From Pseudomonas fluorescens (GTDB lineage: Bacteria > Pseudomonadota > Gammaproteobacteria > Pseudomonadales > Pseudomonadaceae): DNA of 64,000 bases. Numbering within the stretch: position 1 is the stretch's first letter; each line of letters starts with the position of its first letter. Where the stretch lies: the NCBI RefSeq assembly GCF_019212185.1, contig NZ_CP078138.1, forward strand, positions 2,834,501 to 2,898,500, in the 5' to 3' direction. Under the pieces are notes generated by a model. The model saw nothing but the letters and a program-made list of their open reading frames with translations, did not search any database and was not told the origin of the DNA. The translations under genes were made by a program, and so were the position numbers. Below are positions 1 to 15,400 of this stretch, in pieces.

Positions 1-1389
1 ACCACCGCGCTGTCGCTGGATCGCCAGGTGCTGCCCCAGGTTGCCAGCCTCAGCGAGGGCAAGGCGCTGTTGCAGTGGTACGTCGAATTGCCCGACGCGC
101 GCCGCCCGCTGATGCGCTTCCAGGCCTGGAGCGTCGAGCGCGAAGGCTTCAGCCGTTTCCTGCTGCCGGGCAAGGAGGGCGCGCTGGAGGTTGCCGGCAG
201 CCGCGGCGGCGACTTCTTTTACCGGTTGCACTACACCCTGAATATCCATGCCGGGAACCTCGGCGCCCGCCTGCTCGGACTGGCCGCCATGGTCGGGTTG
301 ATCAGCCTGATCGCCGGGGTCTTTATCCATGCGCGGCTGTTTCAGGACCTGTTCACCTTGCGTGCCGACAAGGCTCCCCGGTGCCTGCTCGACCTGCACA
401 ACCTGACCGGGGTGTTGGCCTTGCCGTTTCATGCGCTGATCATGCTCAGCGGTCTGCTGATTCTCTTCCCGTTGTACCTGCCGGCGGCCATCGACGCGCT
501 GTACCCCGGCCAGGCCGGGCAGTTCGCGGTACAGGCCGACGCCGCCTACAGCCGCCCGGCGACTGGCAACCCAGGGCCAATGGCCTCGCTCGACGGCATG
601 CTGGTCGAGGCGCGCCAGCACTGGGGCGGTGGAGAGCCGGCTTTCGTCCGGGTCTGGCACCCGGGCGACGCCAACGCCTATGTCGAGGTCAGCCGCAGTG
701 TCGCCGACCGCCTGAGCGTGGACGGCCAGACCCTGTACTTCGACGCTGCCAGTGCCCGCCTGCTGCATGCATCGCAACTGCCGCCGGCGGCCGCGACCCT
801 GGATGTGCTGGCCGGATTGCACGTGGCGCACTTCCACCAGCCGGCGTTGCGCGCGCTGTACTTTTTCGCCGGCCTCAGTGGCTGCGTGATGCTCGCCAGC
901 GGTTTGCTCTATTGGTTGGCCAAGCGCCGCCTGCAACACCCTGCCCGGGAGTGGGGCGGGATGTCGGTGACCCTGCTGTGCAGCGTGCTGATCACCGGCA
1001 TGCCCCTGGCCACCCTGGCGATGCTGGTGGCCAACCGTTGGCTGCCCCAGGCGTTGGCCGGGCGTGCCGAGTGGGAGGTGCAGTTGTTCTTCAGCGCCTG
1101 GCTGCTGGCCGGGTTGCACGCCGCGTGGGTGATCGGCCGCTGTGCCCAGGCCCGCGCGCCTTGGGCAAGCCAGTGTCTGGCGATCAGTGCCCTGGCGTTA
1201 CTGGCGCTGCTGTCCAATGCCTGGAGCACCGGCGATCACCCGTGGCGCGCGCTAGATCAAGGGCTGTGGGCAGTGGCCGGGGTCGACCTGACGCTGCTGG
1301 CCTGTTCGGTAGTGGCGTGCAGTTTGGGCTGGCATTTGCGTAGGGGCGGGGTAAGGGCGCAGCGGTTGGCGGAGGTCAAGGATGTTTGA
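1..1389 (+). CDS. PepSY-associated TM helix protein (5' truncated)
   Basis: The reading frame is open to the first base of the window, so the N-terminus is missing. The visible 462 residues show long hydrophobic helices around residues 90-110, 130-155, 280-300 and a C-terminal set of three or four. A soluble loop with an AFVRVWHPGD-type segment lies between them. This arrangement is typical of PepSY-associated inner-membrane proteins, often annotated as iron-regulated or ferric-siderophore reductase-like. The next gene starts inside its last codons (8-nt overlap), which suggests translational coupling. Family knowledge and the adjacent siderophore synthetases point to a role in iron release or uptake, perhaps with a TonB-dependent receptor left of the window. 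That role is inferred. Confidence 0.75.
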   Translation, partial: TTALSLDRQVLPQVASLSEGKALLQWYVELPDARRPLMRFQAWSVEREGFSRFLLPGKEGALEVAGSRGGDFFYRLHYTLNIHAGNLGARLLGLAAMVGLISLIAGVFIHARLFQDLFTLRADKAPRCLLDLHNLTGVLALPFHALIMLSGLLILFPLYLPAAIDALYPGQAGQFAVQADAAYSRPATGNPGPMASLDGMLVEARQHWGGGEPAFVRVWHPGDANAYVEVSRSVADRLSVDGQTLYFDAASARLLHASQLPPAAATLDVLAGLHVAHFHQPALRALYFFAGLSGCVMLASGLLYWLAKRRLQHPAREWGGMSVTLLCSVLITGMPLATLAMLVANRWLPQALAGRAEWEVQLFFSAWLLAGLHAAWVIGRCAQARAPWASQCLAISALALLALLSNAWSTGDHPWRALDQGLWAVAGVDLTLLACSVVACSLGWHLRRGGVRAQRLAEVKDV

Positions 1390-1660
1390 GGCACTGGTCA
1401 GCGTCGCGGTCCTCGGCTTGCAACTGCTGGGCCTGGCGCTGCTGGCTCTGAGTCAGTCGGTGCATTGGCAGCGGGTGATGACACCACGCCCGTTCCCCGG
1501 CACTCGGGGCCTGCGGGTGGCGGCCTTGCTGGTGTCGGGTTTGGCATGGTGGGTGAGCCAGACCGACCTGGGGCTGGCCATGGGCACGCTGTTCTGGGTG
1601 CTGGCGCTGTTGCCTTGTGGCTTGAGCGTTGCGCTGTTGTTGTACTGGGGGAAGGCTTGA
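1382..1660 (+). CDS. DUF3325 family small membrane protein
   Basis: A 92-residue, very hydrophobic protein with three predicted transmembrane segments (about residues 3-23, 42-60 and 66-88). A short basic loop, including HWQRVMTPRPFPGTRGLR, follows the first. Its size and pattern match DUF3325, small inner-membrane proteins usually found directly after PepSY-type membrane proteins in siderophore uptake loci. The ATG overlaps the end of the preceding gene by 8 nt, so the two are almost certainly co-transcribed. The biochemical function is unknown. The assignment rests on pattern and context. Confidence 0.65.
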   Translation: MFEALVSVAVLGLQLLGLALLALSQSVHWQRVMTPRPFPGTRGLRVAALLVSGLAWWVSQTDLGLAMGTLFWVLALLPCGLSVALLLYWGKA

Positions 1661-1710
1661 TGCCGGGCAGCCTGTCGAATCGTCGCACTATGCCTATTAA
1701 GCGGGCGGCC

Positions 1711-1738
1711 CCATCGCTAGCAGGCTAGCTCCTACAGG
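1711..1738. repeat. REP-like palindromic element in the 1661-1948 gap
   Basis: The 288-nt gap between the converging DUF3325 gene and the last NRPS gene has no convincing gene. It holds a REP-type unit (core ATCGCTAGCAGGCTAGCTCC) and partial units near 1850-1872 and 1891-1917. The same core recurs near 61274. Confidence 0.6.
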
Positions 1739-1948
1739 GTTTGTGAGCGGCGCCGTCCTTCCAGAATAGGCCGGCCGGTAGGCCGCCTCGGTTGCTTTTG
1801 ATTTTGATCCACCGGCCCCGTTACAGAAGTCTGAGTGGAGGCATGCATCCGAGGGGAGCGCTCCTACAGGGATTGTGGTCTATTACATGCCTTTGTGGGC
1901 CAGCCTGCTGGCGATGAAGTTGATGCGCTTCAGCAGGCTGGTTGCGGG

Positions 1949-6574
<4,626 letters not shown>

Positions 6575-6629
6575 GGCGTGGAAACCTTGAATAGGGGCGG
6601 AGTGGAAAACCGTGAACCTCGGCGGCGCG

Positions 6630-7682
6630 TCAGGGCTTGAGCGCCACATCCTGGCTGTTCAGGGCTTCAGCCATCGACACAAGGATGCGTCTAGGGCTGT
6701 CGTATTCATTGCGGGCATGCACCGAGAGCATGTTGTCCAGCAGCAACACGTCGCCGTGGCGCCAGGGGAACTCGGTCATGTGCTGCAGGTAGAGGCCACG
6801 CAGGTGCTCCAGCACTGGCGGCTCGATCGGGCTGCCGTCGCCATAGAAGGTGTTCTGCGGCAAGTCGTCGTCGGCAAAGTCGGCCTGCAGCGCATCGCGC
6901 ACGCTCGCCGGCAGGGTGCTGACATGGAAGAACGTGGCGTGGTTGAACCACAACGTCTCGCCGGTACGCGGGTGCTGCACCAGGGCCGGGCCGACCTGGC
7001 GGGTGCGCAGGCGACCGTCGGCTTTCCATTCGGTGTGGATACCGACGCCGGCGCAGTAGGCATCCACCTGGGCGCGGTCGTCGGTCTGAAACACGGTCTG
7101 CCAGGGCAGGCCGAAACCGTCACCGTAGTTGCGCACGTACATGATGCCCAGGCGGGCGAAGCGCTCGCGAATCTCGGGGTCGATGGCGCGGGTAATGGCC
7201 CGGGTGTCGCCGATCGGGGTTTCGCCCCGCGACAGCGGCGCGATATCGCACCACAGGAAGATTTTCAGTGGGAACACCGGCGAGTAGGAGTGTTCGTTGT
7301 GGGGGAAAATCCGCTGGTCCTTGGGGTAGTCGGTGGAGGTATAGATGTTCAGGCGTGGGTCGACCTGGGTGCGTGGCGAGGCGCGGAATTTGTACTCCAG
7401 GGCACCGCCGGACAGCGCGCTGATGCAGTCGTCGAAGGCCTGGGCGGTGTCGACCTGGAAGTCGCGAAACAGCAGCGCGCCATGCTCGAGCAGCTTGCGC
7501 TCGATCAGTTCGCGGTTGGCCTGGGCCCACGCCACCAGGCTGATGCCGGGGCGTGTGGGTTGGCAGACGGCGGTGTAGACGCTGTCTGGATTGAGCGGCG
7601 TGAAACGCACCAGCGAATCTTCATCCACACGGATCGGTTTGCGGCGCATGCCGCCGAGCTTGGCAATCGCGGGGCCATTCAT
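6630..7682 (-). CDS. TauD/SyrP-like Fe(II)/2OG beta-hydroxylase, probable His type
   Basis: A 350-residue non-heme Fe(II)/2-oxoglutarate dioxygenase. The facial triad is visible: H128 and E130 in FPHNEHSYSP, and the distal H322 in NMLSVHARNEY, followed by an RR pair at 331-332 that would hold 2-oxoglutarate. The ATG lies 3 nt after the stop of the NRPS ending in a free C domain. The next gene begins with the motif-less domain of the His module. Known siderophore systems use such an enzyme to beta-hydroxylate carrier-bound Asp or His. Location beside the His module suggests the histidyl subtype (IbetaH-His); this is inferred from context. Confidence 0.8.
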   Translation of the reverse strand: MNGPAIAKLGGMRRKPIRVDEDSLVRFTPLNPDSVYTAVCQPTRPGISLVAWAQANRELIERKLLEHGALLFRDFQVDTAQAFDDCISALSGGALEYKFRASPRTQVDPRLNIYTSTDYPKDQRIFPHNEHSYSPVFPLKIFLWCDIAPLSRGETPIGDTRAITRAIDPEIRERFARLGIMYVRNYGDGFGLPWQTVFQTDDRAQVDAYCAGVGIHTEWKADGRLRTRQVGPALVQHPRTGETLWFNHATFFHVSTLPASVRDALQADFADDDLPQNTFYGDGSPIEPPVLEHLRGLYLQHMTEFPWRHGDVLLLDNMLSVHARNEYDSPRRILVSMAEALNSQDVALKP

Positions 7683-7685
7683 GTC

Positions 7686-10600
7686 TTATCCCTCCATAGA
7701 GTCGATGGTGATGCGGGTGCGGCGACGGCTGCTGCCCAGACGGGCCAGGCTCTGTTCGCTACGCGCGCTCAAGTGCTGCAGGCGTTGTTCGAGAAGCAGC
7801 GCGCGCAGCGGCTGGATCAGCGCTTCGATTGGCCGCTCGGGGTCGCTGACCACCTGCTCGAGCAGGCGGCTGAACGCTCCGGCAAAGGCCTCGGCGCTGT
7901 GCCCGTCGAACAGCTCGGTGTTGTACTTCAGGGTGCAGGCCAGGCCGCCCCGGGATTCCTCGATGCTCAGGTGCAGGTCCAATTGCGATTGACCGTGCTC
8001 GATACGTTCCGGCAACACCCTCAGGCCCGGCATTTCGAGAGCGCTGTCGGGTTGGTTCTGCAGCACCAGCTTGACCTGGAACAACGGGTTATAGGCCAGG
8101 CTGCGCGCAGGGTTGAGGGCTTCCACCAGGGTGTTGAAGGGCAGTGCCTGATGGCTGAACGCATCCAGCACCTGAGGCCGCAGGCGTTGCAGCAGGGCGT
8201 TGAAGCTGGGGTCGCCGCCAACGTCGCCTCGCAGCGCCAATTGGTTGATGAAAAAGCCCACCAGGCCTTCGGTCTCGCTGCGTTCGCGGTTGGCCACGTC
8301 GGTGCCGATCACCGCCTGGGTGCGGTTGCTGTGCAGGTACAGGCTCAGTTGCAGCACTCCGAGCAAGCCCATGAACAGAGTGGCGCCATGGCTCAGGCAC
8401 AGCTGTTTCAGCGCCTGGGCAGGGCCGGCGTCGATCTGGAACGCCAAGCGTGCGCCCTGGCCGCCGAGCACCGACGGTCGCGGCCGGTAGCTGATCAGCT
8501 CGAGCGGTGGCAGGGGGTCGCCCAGTGCCTGACGCCAGTAATCCAGGTGCTGTTGGCGGGCGCTGGTGTCGAGCTGTTCGCGTTGCCAGGCGGCATAGTC
8601 GCTGTATTGCACCGCCAGTGCCGGCAAGGGCGCGGTTTCGCCATTCAGGGCGGCGCTGTAGAGCTGGCTAAGTTCGCGCACCAGCACGCCCATCGACCAG
8701 CCATCGGAAACGATGTGGTGCATCACCAGCAACAGCAGGTGTTGCTCAGCGTCCAAGCGCAGCAGATGCAGGCGCAGCAGCGGTGCCTGGCGCAGGTCGA
8801 TCGGCCGCGTCGCCAGTTCGATCAGCAACTGTCGGGCGCTGGCCTCCTGCTCGGCCTGGGGTAGCTGGCTGAGGTCATGCAGGTCCAGCGGCAGCTCGAT
8901 GGCGTCCTGTACCTGCACATGCAGTGTGCCGTCCTCTTCGTGGAAGCTGCTGCGCAGCGCCTCGTGGCGCAGGCTGAGGATCTGGAACGCCTGCTGCAAA
9001 GCGCCAAGGTCAAGCCGGCCCAGCAGCCGGGCGGCGCTGGGGATCAGATAGGCCGGGCTGTCGGGCTGCATCGCCTGCACCAGCCACATGCCCTGTTGGG
9101 CATGGGACAGCAGGCGACGGCCGTCGGCGGGCAGCGCGGCGAGGCCGATCGGCGCCTGCTGGTCAGCGTTGGCGTCGTCCAGCAGGGTGGCCAGTTGGGC
9201 GATGGTCGGCGCCTCGAACAGGCAGTGCAGTGGCAGCTCAAGCTTCAGCGTCAGGCGAATGCGCGCCATCAGTTGCGCGGCCAGCAGCGAGTGGCCACCC
9301 ATGGCGAAGAAGTTGTCATCCATGGCGATTGCCTGCTGGCCGAGGACCTCTTGCCAGAGCGCCAGCATCTGCTCTTCACGGGCGCTTTGCGGCGCGCGCT
9401 GGCTGCTGCCCTGAACGCTGTAGTCGGGCACCGGCAGGGCCGCGCGGTTGAGTTTGCCGCCAGGGGTCATGGGCATCTGCGCCAAGCTCACGAACGCCGA
9501 GGGCAGCATATAGTCGGGCAAGTGGGCGGCCAGGTGCTGGCGCAGTTCGGCGGCCTCCACCGGCTGGTCGTGCGACACCAGGTAGGCCACCAGTCGGCGG
9601 TCGCCGGGACGGTCTTCGCGCACCAGCGCCAGGGCCTGGCGGACGTTCGGGTGGCTGCGCAGGTGCGACTCGATTTCGCTGAGCTCGACCCGAAAACCGC
9701 GCAGTTTGACCTGCTGGTCGATCCGCCCCAGGTACTCGTAGGTGCCGTCGTCCAGGCGCCGCGCCAGGTCGCCGGTGCGATACATCCGGCTGCCGGGTGG
9801 GCCGTACGGATCGGGGCAAAAGCGCTCGGCGGTCAGGCCGGGCACATCGTGGTAACCGCGCGCAAGCAGCTCGCCACCGATGCACAGCTCGCCCGGAACG
9901 CCCGGCGGCGCCAGGTTGTCGTCGCGGTCCAGCAGGTAATAGGCGCGACCCCGCAGCGGTGCGCCGATCGGCAGTTGCAGCGGCAGTGGCCCGCGGGCCA
10001 GCAGCGCGCTGCAGTCCTGGATGCTCGAGACCACGGTGATTTCCGTGGGGCCGTAGATGTTCAGCAGGCGCACCGGGGCCAGGCCGGCCTTGCGCCAGGC
10101 GTCCACCCCGGCGCTGGGCATGGCTTCGCCGCCGACGCTGACCAGGCGCAATTCGCCGTAGGCCGCGTACGGTTGCTGGGCGAAATCCTGGGCCAGCTGG
10201 AACCAATAGGCGGTGGTCAGGCAGGCGGCGACGGTGATCCGGTGGCGATACAGTCGCCCATGGAACTCGCGGCTGTCCCACAGCTCGGGGCCGCGCACCA
10301 CCAGGGCCGCGCCGCACATCAGTGGTGGGAATAGCTGATCGACGAAACCATCGAAGTTGAAGGTCGAGAACTGCAGCACCCGATCATCGGCCTCGACGCC
10401 GTAGTAGGTGCGCGCGACTTCGGTGTAGCCGGCCAGCGAACGATGGGTGATCGCCACGCCCTTGGGCTTGCCGGTGGAGCCGGAGGTGTAGATGACATAG
10501 GCCAGTTGTTCGCGATGCACCGCACGGCTGCTCGGCACCCCGGCCAGCGCTGCGGCGTCGGCGTCCAGGCCGGTGACGTCGAGGCACGGGCGCTGGTACG

Positions 10601-12455
10601 GCGCCATGATCGCTGCGGTCTCCGGGGCCACCAGCACCAGGCGGATGTCGGCGTCGTCGATCATGTGGGCCAGGCGCTCGCTGGGGAACTGCGGGTCCAG
10701 CGGCACGAAAGTCAGGCCAGCATTCAGCGTGCCGAATACCGCCGCGACAATGTCCAGGCCGCGCGGCAGGCACAGGCCGATGCGCGCTTCGGCGGGCAGG
10801 TCCAGCGCCAGCAGGTGGCGGCTGATCAAGTCGGCGCGCTGCTGCAGGGTGGCGTAGCTCCAACTGCTGTCGTCATGGATCAGCGCAATGCGCTCAGGCT
10901 GTGCCGCCGCTTGCGCGGCGAGGCGCAGGTGCACCAGTTGCGGCGTCGGCTCGAGGACCAGCGACGCCTGGCAGTCGGCCAATAGCCGTTGCTGTTGTGC
11001 GGCACTGCACAGCGGCAGTTGGGCGATGCAGCTTTCCGGCGCCTGGACCAGGCTTTGCAGCAAGCTGGCATAGCTGGCGCCGTGGCCGGCGAGGGTGGCA
11101 GGCTCGAACAGGTCGGCGTTGCCGGTGAGGGTCAGTTCCAGCGCGTCCGCCCGTTCGACCACGGTGAGCACCAGGTCGAACTGCGCGCTGACCTGGTTGC
11201 GTTCGATCTCGTCGACTTCCAGCCCTGGCAACGCCAGGCGGCGTGGGGTCTGGCCGTCAAGCAGGTTGAACATCACCTGGAACAGCGGCGAATGCTGCAG
11301 CTGGCGCTCGGGCTCCAGGGCTTGCACCAGGCGCTCGAACGGCAACTGCTGGTGGGCCAGTGCCTGGCGGCGGCTCTGTTCGACCTGGTCCAGCACGGTG
11401 CCGAATGGCTGCTTACCGTCGAGTTGGCAGCGCATGACCAGGGTGTTGATAAAACAGCCGATCAGCCCTTCGGTCTCGACCCGGGTGCGGTTGGCCACCG
11501 GCACGCCGACGCGCAGGTCAGTCTGCCCGCTGAGGCGGTACAGCAGCACATTGAAGGCGCTCAACAGCACGCTGAACAGCGAGGTGCCACGGGCCTGGGC
11601 CAGCTCGCGCAGGGCCTTGCACAGCGGCGCGTCAATGCGCAGTTGCTGACGGCTGGCGCGCCCGCTCGGATGCCGGGGGCGCGGGTGGTCGGTGGGCAAT
11701 TCCAGGGTGGGATGGACCTCGCCCAATTGCTCACGCCAGTACGCCAGCTCCGGCGCCAGGGCGCTGTCACTGTGGCCGGTCTGCTGCCAGACGGCGTAGT
11801 CGTGGTACTGAATCGGCAAGGCCGGCAGGTCGCTGTCGCGGCCTTGTAGGGCGGCGCTGTAGAGCGCGGTCAGCTCCTTGACCAGAATGCCCAGCGACCA
11901 GCCGTCGGCGACGATGTGCTGGGCGTTGAGGATCAGCACATGCTCGTCGACGTCGAGCTGCGCCAGCAGGCCACGCAGCGGTGCCTGGCTCAGGTCGAAG
12001 GGCCGATTGCTTTCGCTGTCGATCAGCTGTTGCAGGCGCATGGCGCGTTGCTCGGCGGGTATCGATGAGAGGTCCGCCCGGGTCAGGGGCATTGGCAGCG
12101 AGGCGTGCACCGTCTGGCGCGGTTGGCCGCTGACTTCATCGAAGGTGCTGCGCAGAATCGCGTGCCGGGCGATCAACTGGTCGAAGCTGCGTTGTAGCGC
12201 GGCGCTGTCCAGGCTGCCGCGCAGGCGCAGTGCCGCCGGCATGTTGTAGGCGCCGCTCTGCGGGTCCAGGCAGTGCAGGAACCACAGGCGCTGCTGCGCC
12301 CACGACAGCGGGTGCGGGCCGGGCTCGCTGGCGGCAACGATCGGCAGGCGGCTGAGGGCGTAGCCTTGAGCGGCGAGGGCGGCGGCGAAGGCCTGGCGTT
12401 TTTCCGGGGCGAGCCTGGCAATCCGCTCGGCCAGTTGTTGGGGGTCGAGTTGCAT
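7686..12455 (-). CDS. NRPS: C-A(unassigned)-T-C
   Basis: 1589 residues. Order: condensation (motif QHIVADG near 182; the first His is Gln but the catalytic second His and Asp are kept), adenylation (about 508-1000; YTSGSTGKPKGV, RVELSEIES, GGKLNRAALP), thiolation (GGHSL near 1053), and a second condensation (HHIVSDG near 1248) that runs to the C-terminus with no following A or T. Pocket residues read D-G-D-A-V-V-I-V-V, which I cannot match to a known amino acid. The trailing C domain presumably works with the module in the 1949-6574 protein, whose own N-terminal domain lacks the catalytic motif. The start is 4 nt after the stop of the preceding NRPS gene. Confidence 0.85.
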   Translation of the reverse strand: MQLDPQQLAERIARLAPEKRQAFAAALAAQGYALSRLPIVAASEPGPHPLSWAQQRLWFLHCLDPQSGAYNMPAALRLRGSLDSAALQRSFDQLIARHAILRSTFDEVSGQPRQTVHASLPMPLTRADLSSIPAEQRAMRLQQLIDSESNRPFDLSQAPLRGLLAQLDVDEHVLILNAQHIVADGWSLGILVKELTALYSAALQGRDSDLPALPIQYHDYAVWQQTGHSDSALAPELAYWREQLGEVHPTLELPTDHPRPRHPSGRASRQQLRIDAPLCKALRELAQARGTSLFSVLLSAFNVLLYRLSGQTDLRVGVPVANRTRVETEGLIGCFINTLVMRCQLDGKQPFGTVLDQVEQSRRQALAHQQLPFERLVQALEPERQLQHSPLFQVMFNLLDGQTPRRLALPGLEVDEIERNQVSAQFDLVLTVVERADALELTLTGNADLFEPATLAGHGASYASLLQSLVQAPESCIAQLPLCSAAQQQRLLADCQASLVLEPTPQLVHLRLAAQAAAQPERIALIHDDSSWSYATLQQRADLISRHLLALDLPAEARIGLCLPRGLDIVAAVFGTLNAGLTFVPLDPQFPSERLAHMIDDADIRLVLVAPETAAIMAPYQRPCLDVTGLDADAAALAGVPSSRAVHREQLAYVIYTSGSTGKPKGVAITHRSLAGYTEVARTYYGVEADDRVLQFSTFNFDGFVDQLFPPLMCGAALVVRGPELWDSREFHGRLYRHRITVAACLTTAYWFQLAQDFAQQPYAAYGELRLVSVGGEAMPSAGVDAWRKAGLAPVRLLNIYGPTEITVVSSIQDCSALLARGPLPLQLPIGAPLRGRAYYLLDRDDNLAPPGVPGELCIGGELLARGYHDVPGLTAERFCPDPYGPPGSRMYRTGDLARRLDDGTYEYLGRIDQQVKLRGFRVELSEIESHLRSHPNVRQALALVREDRPGDRRLVAYLVSHDQPVEAAELRQHLAAHLPDYMLPSAFVSLAQMPMTPGGKLNRAALPVPDYSVQGSSQRAPQSAREEQMLALWQEVLGQQAIAMDDNFFAMGGHSLLAAQLMARIRLTLKLELPLHCLFEAPTIAQLATLLDDANADQQAPIGLAALPADGRRLLSHAQQGMWLVQAMQPDSPAYLIPSAARLLGRLDLGALQQAFQILSLRHEALRSSFHEEDGTLHVQVQDAIELPLDLHDLSQLPQAEQEASARQLLIELATRPIDLRQAPLLRLHLLRLDAEQHLLLLVMHHIVSDGWSMGVLVRELSQLYSAALNGETAPLPALAVQYSDYAAWQREQLDTSARQQHLDYWRQALGDPLPPLELISYRPRPSVLGGQGARLAFQIDAGPAQALKQLCLSHGATLFMGLLGVLQLSLYLHSNRTQAVIGTDVANRERSETEGLVGFFINQLALRGDVGGDPSFNALLQRLRPQVLDAFSHQALPFNTLVEALNPARSLAYNPLFQVKLVLQNQPDSALEMPGLRVLPERIEHGQSQLDLHLSIEESRGGLACTLKYNTELFDGHSAEAFAGAFSRLLEQVVSDPERPIEALIQPLRALLLEQRLQHLSARSEQSLARLGSSRRRTRITIDSMEG

Positions 12456-12459
12456 GGCA

Positions 12460-15400
12460 TCAGCTCCGGGAAGGGTTGGCGGACTGCGCGCGGACCTGCA
12501 GGGCCTCGCGCTCTTGCGGCGACATGGCCGCGAGCATGCGTCGCAGCTCGGCGACTTTCAGCAGCTTGCCCGGCTGGCTTTCGCCGGCGCGCATGGCCTC
12601 GGCCAGCGCCGCCACGCTCGGATGGTCGAACACCAGCGCAGGTGGCACTTCCACTTGCAGCAGGCTGCGCAGGCGGGTGCACAGCTTGATGACGATCAGC
12701 GAATGGCCGCCGAGGTCGAACAGGCTGTCGGTGATGCTCAGGCTCGGACGTTCCAGCAGCTCCTGATACAGGTCGGCCAGCAGCGCCTCGAGGGCATCCC
12801 GTGGCGCCACCTGCTCGGCGATCTGGCGATTGGCGCTGGGCAGTGCGGCGAGGTCGACCTTGCCGTTGGCCAGGCGTGGCAGTTCGCTCAGGCAAAGCAA
12901 TTGCGCCGGCAGCAGATAATCCGGCAGCCGTGCGCGCAACTCGCCGATCAGCGTGGCGCTGTCGCGCGGGCTCACGGCATGGGCGAGCAACTGGCCGTCG
13001 CGGTACTGCACCACCGCCTGGCTGACGCCCTCGAGGCTCAGCAGCGCCGCTTCCAGTTCACCGGGCTCGACCCGGAAACCACGGACCTTGATCTGTTTGT
13101 CGACGCGCCCAGCCAGATGCAGTTGGCCGCTGGCCGATAGCCGCCCCAGGTCGCCGCTGCGGTACAGGCGCTGGCCCGGTTGCAGCGGGTCGTCGACAAA
13201 GGCATCGGAGGTCCGATTCAGGTAGCCACGGCAGACTTGCGCGCCGCCGATGTACAGCTCAGCCAGGGCGCCAATCGGCGCGTGCTGCAGGCCGCTCGGG
13301 GTGGCTTCCAGCAGCCGGGTCCAGGTATTGGCCAGGGCGTGTTGCAGGGGCAGCGCGACCCGTGGCTCGGTGCTCTGGTCGAGGCTGTAGAGCACGCCGA
13401 CCGTGGTTTCGGTCGGGCCGTAATGGTTGTGCACGCGGCTGCCGGGCGCCAATTCGCCGATGCGCTGGCGCAGGGCGCCCAGGCAGGCTTCACCGCCAAG
13501 GATCAGCACCGGTGGCAGGCTGATCGCCTGCTGGCCTTCAAGCAGCGCGGCCAGGTGCGAGGGGACGATCTTCAGGCAGTCGATCTGGCTGGCGTCGAGG
13601 AAGCGGGCGAAGGCGGCGGCATCGCGGCTGGCCTGATCGTCAGCCAGCACCAGGCAACCACCGGTCCACAGCGCCGCATAGAGGGTGGTGTTGCCCAGGT
13701 CGGCGGCTACCGAAGAAATCAGGGCGAAGCGGCTGCACTGTGCAAGGTCCAAAGCCTCGCTGACCGCAGCGCTGTAGTTGAGCAGTTGTCCCTGTTCGAT
13801 GATCACGCCCTTGGGCTCGCCGCTGGTGCCGGAGGTGTAGAGCAGGTACGCCGCATCATCGAGGGCGACAGTGCGGTTGACCGGAGCGGTGGCGGGGCTG
13901 TCGAGCAGTTCGGCGAGGGGGATGCCCTGGGCGTCACCAATCAGCAGTTGCGGTTGGGCGTCGGCGAGGATCCGCTCAACGCGTGCCGCCGGCCATGCTG
14001 GGTCCAGCGGCACATAGGCGGCGCCGGCGCGCTGCACGGCGAGCAGTGCCAGCAGCAGCGGCGCCGAGCGTGGCAGCAGCAACGCGACATGGCTGCCGCG
14101 ACCGATGCCGCGTGCCTGCAGCACGCCAGCCAAGTGTTCGACCTCGTGGTGCAGTTGCGCATAGCTCAGGCGTTGCGTGCCGTCCTCCAGCGCCGGGGCA
14201 TCCGGAGTGTGCTGCGCCCAGTGGGCCAGGCGCTCGATCACCGGGCGGTTGCCAAAGTCGCGTTGCGCGCCGCACAAGTGTTTGTGCAGGGCCAGGTGCG
14301 CCGCAGTGCTCAGTGGCAGTTCGCTCAAGGCACACTGATGCGGTTGTTCAAGCAGTGCCTGGAGCAGTTGGACATATTGCTCCAACAGAATGCGCAAGTC
14401 GGCCTCGGCGTACTGCGCGGTGGGCGACTGTACGCTCAAGGACTGCACCCGGTCGTGTTCGTCGACGCTCACTTGCAGCGCCAGTTCGAAGCCCGGGTCG
14501 ACCGCAGGCAGGGCGTCGACCGACCAGTGCAGGCCGCCGCTGACCCATGGCGCAGCGTGGCGCACGAGGCTGAAGCCGACTGTACGCTGAGACGTCACGG
14601 CGGGATCGGCGACGTTCCAGTGTTCCTGCTGCTGAGTGTGGTTGTCGAGCTGTTCGGCGAACTGGTGCAGCCAGGTGCTGAAGGGCTGTTCCAGCTGCGG
14701 CGCGAGGGCCAGTGGAAGGATTTTTTCGTAGACGCCGATGCCGTTCGCCATGACCTCATAGTCGAAGCGGCAGTCCTGTTGCCAGCCACCCATGAGTGCG
14801 TGGTTGCCGCTAATGCGCGCCAGCAGCGCCCACCAGGCAGCCTGCAGCAGCGTGCCCGGGGTCTGATCGAAACGCGGTGCAAGTGCCTGCAGCGCATCGG
14901 GCAGGGCTTGCTCGACGGCGTTGCCCGCTGCGTCCGCCGCCGCTTCCAGGCGGCCGCCCAGGCGCAGCGGCGCCAGCTCGTCCAGGCCGAGGCTGGCCCA
15001 GTAGGCGCGGCCGTCCGGGGCGTGTTCGTCGGCGTCCAGGTCGTGGCGCCACTCCACGTACTGGCTGTACTGGAAGGCATCGTCCAGCACCGTGTCGGGC
15101 TGGGCATACAGCGCGGCCAGTTCGCCCAGCAGGTTCTGCAGGCTCAGGCGGTCAGCGGCGCAAGCGGCGACGTACAGGTCCAGGCGCCAGTGCTCGGCAG
15201 CCAGAGGACGCAGGATGGCGCGCACCAGGCGTCCCTGATCGATGGCCAGCGGTTGCGCGGCCAAGGCCTCGGCTGCGGCCTGCTGGTCGATTTCCAGTTG
15301 ATGCCAGTCGAGGGCGCTGTCGACCAGGCTCTGGCGCAGATTGCGGTACAGGGTCGAAGGCCGCAGGGCCACGCGCAGGCTGTCGTGGCGTTCAATCACC

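Noticed and set aside
11895..11925. QHIVADG in the first C domain of the 1589-aa NRPS taken as an inactive domain
   Set aside because: The changed residue is the first His. The catalytic second His and the Asp-Gly are kept, so activity is still likely.
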